Assembly (NCBI GenBank): GCA_025929855.1 | Contig: JAICPK010000008.1 | Location: forward strand, 1 to 14,399 | Origin: Nitrososphaera sp. | GTDB taxonomy: Archaea > Thermoproteota > Nitrososphaeria > Nitrososphaerales > Nitrososphaeraceae | Direction of reading: 5' to 3' | Length of the DNA: 14,399 bases | Shown: piece after piece, positions 12,696 through 14,399 of the stretch | Numbering within the stretch: the first letter of the stretch is position 1 | Layout: every line of letters begins with the position of its first letter | Position numbers and translations under genes: made by a program | Notes under the pieces: model-generated | The model's input: only the letters and a program-made list of their open reading frames with translations | The model's database searches: none | Told to the model about the DNA's origin: nothing

Positions 12696-13469
12696 CTAAA
12701 ATTTTCCAGCCATTGGCTGACCCTTTGATAATTTATTTGCCAGATTCCTGTGATAACTGCATAATGTCCTTTTTCTAATAGTGTGTATCAGATCCTCCTG
12801 CCAGTGTGCGTTAAGAAGTCTACAATCTTTGTTATTACAAAAAGGCTCACCGTTAGTGATAAAAAAGAATATCGCCTGCAGAGCATAATTTATGGATGCT
12901 GCAGTAATTTTATCTCCCTCATCGTAGTCAATGAATCTTCCTGCGAATTTTTTCTTCAGCATCTCATCGTCTTGTTCCATACCGCCAGGCATCTGAGTAA
13001 GATAGAATTCTCGGGGTTTCGCAAGAGCTTCGATTATGCCGGTTGTAGAAACGATCGAGGGTGTGCCGCATATGACAGCACGGCCATGGTAGCGCCAATC
13101 GTCCTCATCAAAAGTGCATGTCAAAAGACTAGTGAATATGATATGGATATGAGCTAGACTAATTTCTGTAGTAGGTATCATTTCTGCAAGCTTCTTTTGC
13201 ATAACAAAACCATCGTACAGCGGAATCTTAGTCATCATCATCATAAACTTGCTGTCTTGTTCATGGTTTGGCTGCCTTTCAAATGGCTGCTTTATGTCTG
13301 CTATCTTTGCACACTCAATCACGTTCTCTTCATACTTAAATGGCGGCGGCGGCCTGATGTCTATCTTGCAGATTGGTAAAATCTTGTCAATCTCCTCAGC
13401 CACTATCTTGGCATCAACTGCTGGCACTGAAGCAGTCTGATAGATGTGAATATAGCGAGGAGGATCCAA
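12696..13469 (-). CDS. Archaeal protein with archaemetzincin-like C-terminus, HExxH degenerate (DUF6775-like)
   Basis: 257 residues, TTG start at 13469 forced by an in-frame TAA directly upstream. Residues 103-156 (HIHIIFTSLL, DEDDWRYHGRAVICGTPSIVST, AKPREFYL) look like a conserved archaeal core. The last 60 residues carry G207-x3-C211-x4-C216, then C237-x2-H240. This spacing matches the archaemetzincin signature HExxHxxGxxxCxxxxCxM followed by 17 residues and CxxC, with 18 residues and CxxH here. The HExxH positions (200-204) read IFFFI, so the catalytic zinc ligands and Glu are missing while the structural zinc site appears kept. The name DUF6775 (putative metallopeptidase) is from memory and unverified. 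If correct, it is an inactive relative or uses other residues. It lies between trxB and thi4, with no clear pathway link to either. A TATA-like ATATAT element lies near 13499-13505. Confidence 0.6.
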   Translation of the reverse strand: MDPPRYIHIYQTASVPAVDAKIVAEEIDKILPICKIDIRPPPPFKYEENVIECAKIADIKQPFERQPNHEQDSKFMMMMTKIPLYDGFVMQKKLAEMIPTTEISLAHIHIIFTSLLTCTFDEDDWRYHGRAVICGTPSIVSTTGIIEALAKPREFYLTQMPGGMEQDDEMLKKKFAGRFIDYDEGDKITAASINYALQAIFFFITNGEPFCNNKDCRLLNAHWQEDLIHTIRKRTLCSYHRNLANKLSKGQPMAGKF

Positions 13470-13498
13470 TTATCAAGGAAAAATTGGAAAAGTAAGAA

Positions 13499-13505
13499 TA
13501 TATAA
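13499..13505 (-). promoter_or_regulatory. TATA-like box for the archaemetzincin-like gene
   Basis: An ATATAT-type stretch centred about 33 bases before the TTG at 13469. It overlaps the short gap after the thi4 stop and implies a separate transcript from thi4 with a leader of about six bases. Confidence 0.45.
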
Positions 13506-13509
13506 AAGA

Positions 13510-14322
13510 TTATTTCGCCCTCAGTTTGGGCGGACTTGGCATCTCCTTGAGCTTGCCCAATGCAACCTCGGCCGCTTTCTTGCCGGATAGGAGCATGGCA
13601 CCAAACGTCGGCCCCATCCTTGGAAGGCCATGTGTTTCGGTAACAGACATGCCTGTTGCAATTAGACCTGGAAATACTTCATCTGTGTAGTTGACTACGG
13701 CGTCCTCGCCCCCTTCAACCCACATTGGATCCATGCCTTTCCATTTGACGTAGCCGCGGTCCATCAGGCGTCTAACAGCAACTGAGTCGTGTCCTGAAGC
13801 ATCGATTACGATCTTGCTTTCGAGCGCGACTGGATCAACACATGTGATGTTTCTTGGCAGAGCCGAGACCGGCATCCAATTGACTACCACACCGCCTACT
13901 CGCTTGTTCTTGAGCACGAGGTCATCAAATTTGGTTAGTTGCAAAAAGCGTACTCCTGCATCGCAGGCTGCGCCTATCAGCTTGCTGCATGCATGTGGAC
14001 CCCATGTTGCGTATAATCCTTCATTTATTTTTCTGTATGGCACTCCAAGCTCGTCCCATACCTTTTGTGCTGGTGCCCTCACGGTGACTGGATTCATCAT
14101 ATAGCCTCCTACCCAATATCCGCCCCCTAAGTAATTGTTCTGCTCTATGATAAGGGTCCTAACCCCAGCCCTTGCCAGATCCCTGCCGGCGGTAAGGCCG
14201 GCTGGGCCGGCACCGATAATTATAACGTCAGAATCAGTATATTCTCTCATTGTTTCATTGAACATTTCCGCAATAGTTCTAGTGATTTCTTTCTCGCTCA
14301 CGTCGGCAAATATTTTTGCCAT
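13510..14322 (-). CDS. thi4: Thiamine thiazole synthase Thi4 (archaeal)
   Basis: 270 residues from the ATG at 14322. The Rossmann motif IGAGPAGLTAGRDLA is at about 36-50, with the acidic FAD/NAD residue in LIIEQ, then the GGGYWVGGYMMN block, SGHDSVAVRR at about 176-185, and the C-terminal GLPRMGPTFGAML segment at about 232-244. Thi4 builds the thiazole phosphate of thiamine from NAD and glycine with iron. In the position of the yeast sulfur-donor cysteine, before xDP, this protein has Cys161 in NITCVDP, whereas methanogen Thi4 has His there and uses sulfide. A GTG five codons upstream (14337) is an alternative start; the ATG is favoured by a TATA-like element about 30 bases before it. Homologues are sometimes named ribose 1,5-bisphosphate isomerase, but the motifs fit Thi4. 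Confidence 0.93.
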   Translation of the reverse strand: MAKIFADVSEKEITRTIAEMFNETMREYTDSDVIIIGAGPAGLTAGRDLARAGVRTLIIEQNNYLGGGYWVGGYMMNPVTVRAPAQKVWDELGVPYRKINEGLYATWGPHACSKLIGAACDAGVRFLQLTKFDDLVLKNKRVGGVVVNWMPVSALPRNITCVDPVALESKIVIDASGHDSVAVRRLMDRGYVKWKGMDPMWVEGGEDAVVNYTDEVFPGLIATGMSVTETHGLPRMGPTFGAMLLSGKKAAEVALGKLKEMPSPPKLRAK

Positions 14323-14346
14323 ATGAGATTCATCCACCTCTGATGG

Positions 14347-14355
14347 TTATTAATA
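14347..14355 (-). promoter_or_regulatory. TATA-like box for thi4
   Basis: On the minus strand CTATTAATAA is centred near 14352, about 30 bases upstream of the ATG at 14322. With archaeal spacing the transcript would start just before that ATG, so the GTG at 14337 would lie outside the mRNA. A GAGGTG sequence at 14334-14339 resembles a Shine-Dalgarno motif 12 bases before the ATG and would matter only if transcription starts further upstream. Confidence 0.45.
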
Positions 14356-14399
14356 GATTGTCAGCTAACCAATTGTCTTGACAGAATTGACTTATGTGC

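Overview
The window looks like chromosome of an ammonia-oxidising archaeon of the Nitrososphaera type (Thaumarchaeota/Nitrososphaeria). It combines archaeal ribosomal proteins uS4 and uS13, an ESCRT-III/CdvB-type division protein, F420 ligase CofE, an archaeal Thi4 and several TTG starts lying about 25-35 bases after TATA-like boxes (leaderless or near-leaderless transcripts). The genus-level assignment is recognition of gene content and protein style, not a database match. I see no tRNA, rRNA, CRISPR array, transposase or integrase.

Layout. 1-338: 3' end of a surface-type protein gene with a 38-residue repeat rich in N-glycosylation sequons, followed by a 13-bp hairpin and T-rich terminator. 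764-1846: polytopic membrane protein of the LPG-synthase-TM/AglD flippase-like family. 1847-2594: about 750 bases without a convincing gene, ending in a nested stem-loop. 2595-3047 (-) and 3191-3856 (+): a divergent pair, a small acidic conserved-type hypothetical and a CdvB/Snf7 homologue. 4161-5271 (-): rps13-rps4 operon. 5661-8700 (+): MoxR/ChlI-like AAA+ ATPase overlapping a VWA-domain protein. 8779-11526 (+): serB-like HAD phosphatase, cofE, a TusA-like sulfur carrier and a PLP cysteine synthase. 11615-12574 (-): thioredoxin reductase. 12696-13469 (-): a protein whose C-terminus resembles archaemetzincin without HExxH. 13510-14322 (-): thi4.

How they work together. Most of the window is core metabolism and information processing. 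The strongest functional link is serine/sulfur metabolism: SerB-like phosphatase, a TusA-like carrier six bases upstream of cysteine synthase, thioredoxin reductase, and a Thi4 carrying Cys at the sulfur-donor position. The AAA+/VWA pair is a metal-chelatase-like or MoxR-type remodelling machine whose client cannot be read from this window. No large unknown multi-gene system is evident. The points most worth a second look are the degenerate archaemetzincin-like protein, the TusA-cysteine synthase pairing, the cysteine-type Thi4, the AAA+/VWA pair and the structured element at 2509-2587.
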